This document shows, one piece after another, positions 23,037 to 23,385 of a stretch of DNA of 23,385 nucleotides. The position numbers were made by a program, and so were the translations under genes. Origin of the DNA: Ruminococcus flavefaciens (GTDB lineage Bacteria > Bacillota > Clostridia > Oscillospirales > Ruminococcaceae); contig DBYI01000048.1 in the NCBI GenBank assembly GCA_002310115.1, forward strand, positions 1 to 23,385. Reading direction: 5' to 3'. Numbering within the stretch: position 1 is the stretch's first letter; each line of letters begins with the position of its first letter. A model generated the notes under the pieces. That model worked only from the letters and a program-made list of their open reading frames with translations, did no database searches and was not told where the DNA came from.

Positions 23037-23237
23037 TTATTCTTCTTCATCAATGGCATTCTCGGTGGGCTGACAGCAGGCGCCCTTTGTGCCGCATATA
23101 TCCGTGCTTTTCACGGTGTTCACTTTCAGATCAGCCCCGTTTCCGATTATATTCACATGACCGCTTCCCTGTGCCATGAGCTGATCAATGAGGTCAGCAA
23201 GCTCCGCAGGGGAGTTTTTATCTTCGGGAGCTGTCAT
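23037..23237 (-). CDS. Small protein between the two parts of pyruvate formate-lyase
   Basis: This 66-residue acidic protein starts 1 bp after the PFL core stop codon, with GAGGAGA in front. Residues 11-30 (AELADLIDQLMAQGSGHVNI) resemble the start of the glycyl-radical domain downstream (NLIELLDGYVEKGGHHLNVN). The second half differs and carries a Cys motif (CGTKGACCQP, three Cys) and a Glu-rich end; no glycyl-radical loop is present. It may be a diverged domain duplicate, a spacer subunit or a metal/redox-sensing accessory. I know no name for it. Confidence 0.75.
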   Translation of the reverse strand: MTAPEDKNSPAELADLIDQLMAQGSGHVNIIGNGADLKVNTVKSTDICGTKGACCQPTENAIDEEE

Positions 23238-23238
23238 A

Positions 23239-23385
23239 TCATTCTCCTCTGAGCTTGTCGAGATCAAGATCTCCTGCGAATACCTCCATGTCCTTGCCGA
23301 GAGCGTTAGGAACGATTGAGAAGGTATTGGAGATACCGTCCTGTGCGTGTCTGAATGGCAGCTTTGCAACCGACGAGAGTGAAGC
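23239..23385 (-). CDS. pflB: Pyruvate formate-lyase core, C-terminal end (partial; runs off the window)
   Basis: The last 48 residues are visible: SLSSVAKLPFRHAQDGIS, then TFSIVPNALGKDMEVF, followed by GDLDLDKLRGE and a TGA. The first parts match pyruvate formate-lyase immediately before its C-terminal domain. In E. coli the chain goes on for about 70 residues with the glycyl-radical loop; here it stops, and that domain is encoded separately at 22683-22922. The enzyme cleaves pyruvate with CoA to acetyl-CoA and formate. The N-terminal and catalytic Cys-Cys region lies outside the window. Confidence 0.92.
   Translation of the reverse strand, partial: ASLSSVAKLPFRHAQDGISNTFSIVPNALGKDMEVFAGDLDLDKLRGE

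Noticed and set aside
18621..23385. The APH-type kinase as an aminoglycoside resistance gene
   Set aside because: It shares the fold and catalytic loop, but its place inside a fermentation operon and lack of resistance-family signatures do not support resistance.
1..23385. CRISPR arrays, tRNA or rRNA genes
   Set aside because: No regularly spaced repeats and no tRNA-like cloverleaf apart from the tmRNA end were seen.

Overview
The window looks like the chromosome of a Gram-positive, anaerobic member of the Clostridia, most likely Ruminococcus or a close relative in the Oscillospiraceae/Ruminococcaceae. The evidence is strong AAGGAGG-type ribosome binding sites, TTGACA/TATAAT promoters with 17-bp spacers, an LPXTG-anchored surface protein, and a pyruvate formate-lyase/AdhE fermentation operon. 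The species call is inference; the genes and motifs are read from the sequence.

Region 1 (1-2720) starts inside the right end of what looks like an IS200/IS605 (TnpB-type) element, followed by a small minus-strand gene. The housekeeping block smpB - S66 peptidase - ssrA (tmRNA) then runs rightward. SmpB and tmRNA are the two partners of trans-translation. 

Region 2 (2720-5994) is a scrapyard directly downstream of the 3' end of ssrA, a classic integration site for tyrosine recombinases. It holds two remnants of closely related integrase genes sharing a direct repeat of about 265 bp, gene fragments, one intact-looking orphan membrane-anchored protein, a broken DtxR/MntR-family metalloregulator behind a consensus promoter, and a chimeric fragment that joins a methyltransferase piece to a hydrolase-like piece.

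Region 3 (5995-13870) is a tight operon of eleven genes on the plus strand. It encodes three class I SAM methyltransferases (one with an N-terminal membrane hairpin), one ICMT-like membrane methyltransferase, two alpha/beta hydrolases, an MptD/Trep_Strep-type ECF substrate-binding component, two related DUF6796-like membrane proteins and two further membrane proteins. Spacing is minimal or overlapping, every gene has a ribosome binding site, and a strong hairpin terminator closes the operon. The composition suggests modification and handling of a hydrophobic or membrane-associated small molecule, perhaps once under metal control through the now broken DtxR-type gene at its head. This is the best candidate for an undescribed system, and its substrate cannot be read from sequence.

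Region 4 (13871-18605) is a single gene with its own promoter and palindromic operator. It encodes a 1490-residue secreted, sortase-anchored protein with an FMN_bind domain carrying the ApbE flavinylation motif, three long GLUG-type repeat modules and a second, acceptor-less FMN_bind-like segment.

Region 5 (18621-23385, minus strand) is a fermentation operon, read right to left: the end of pyruvate formate-lyase, a 66-residue ORF, a palindromic repeat, a free-standing glycyl-radical domain, adhE, an APH-type kinase and a formate/nitrite transporter. Here pyruvate formate-lyase stops before its glycyl-radical domain, which is encoded separately two ORFs downstream, so the enzyme appears to be naturally split. 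Together the genes would convert pyruvate to acetyl-CoA and formate, reduce acetyl-CoA to ethanol and export formate.
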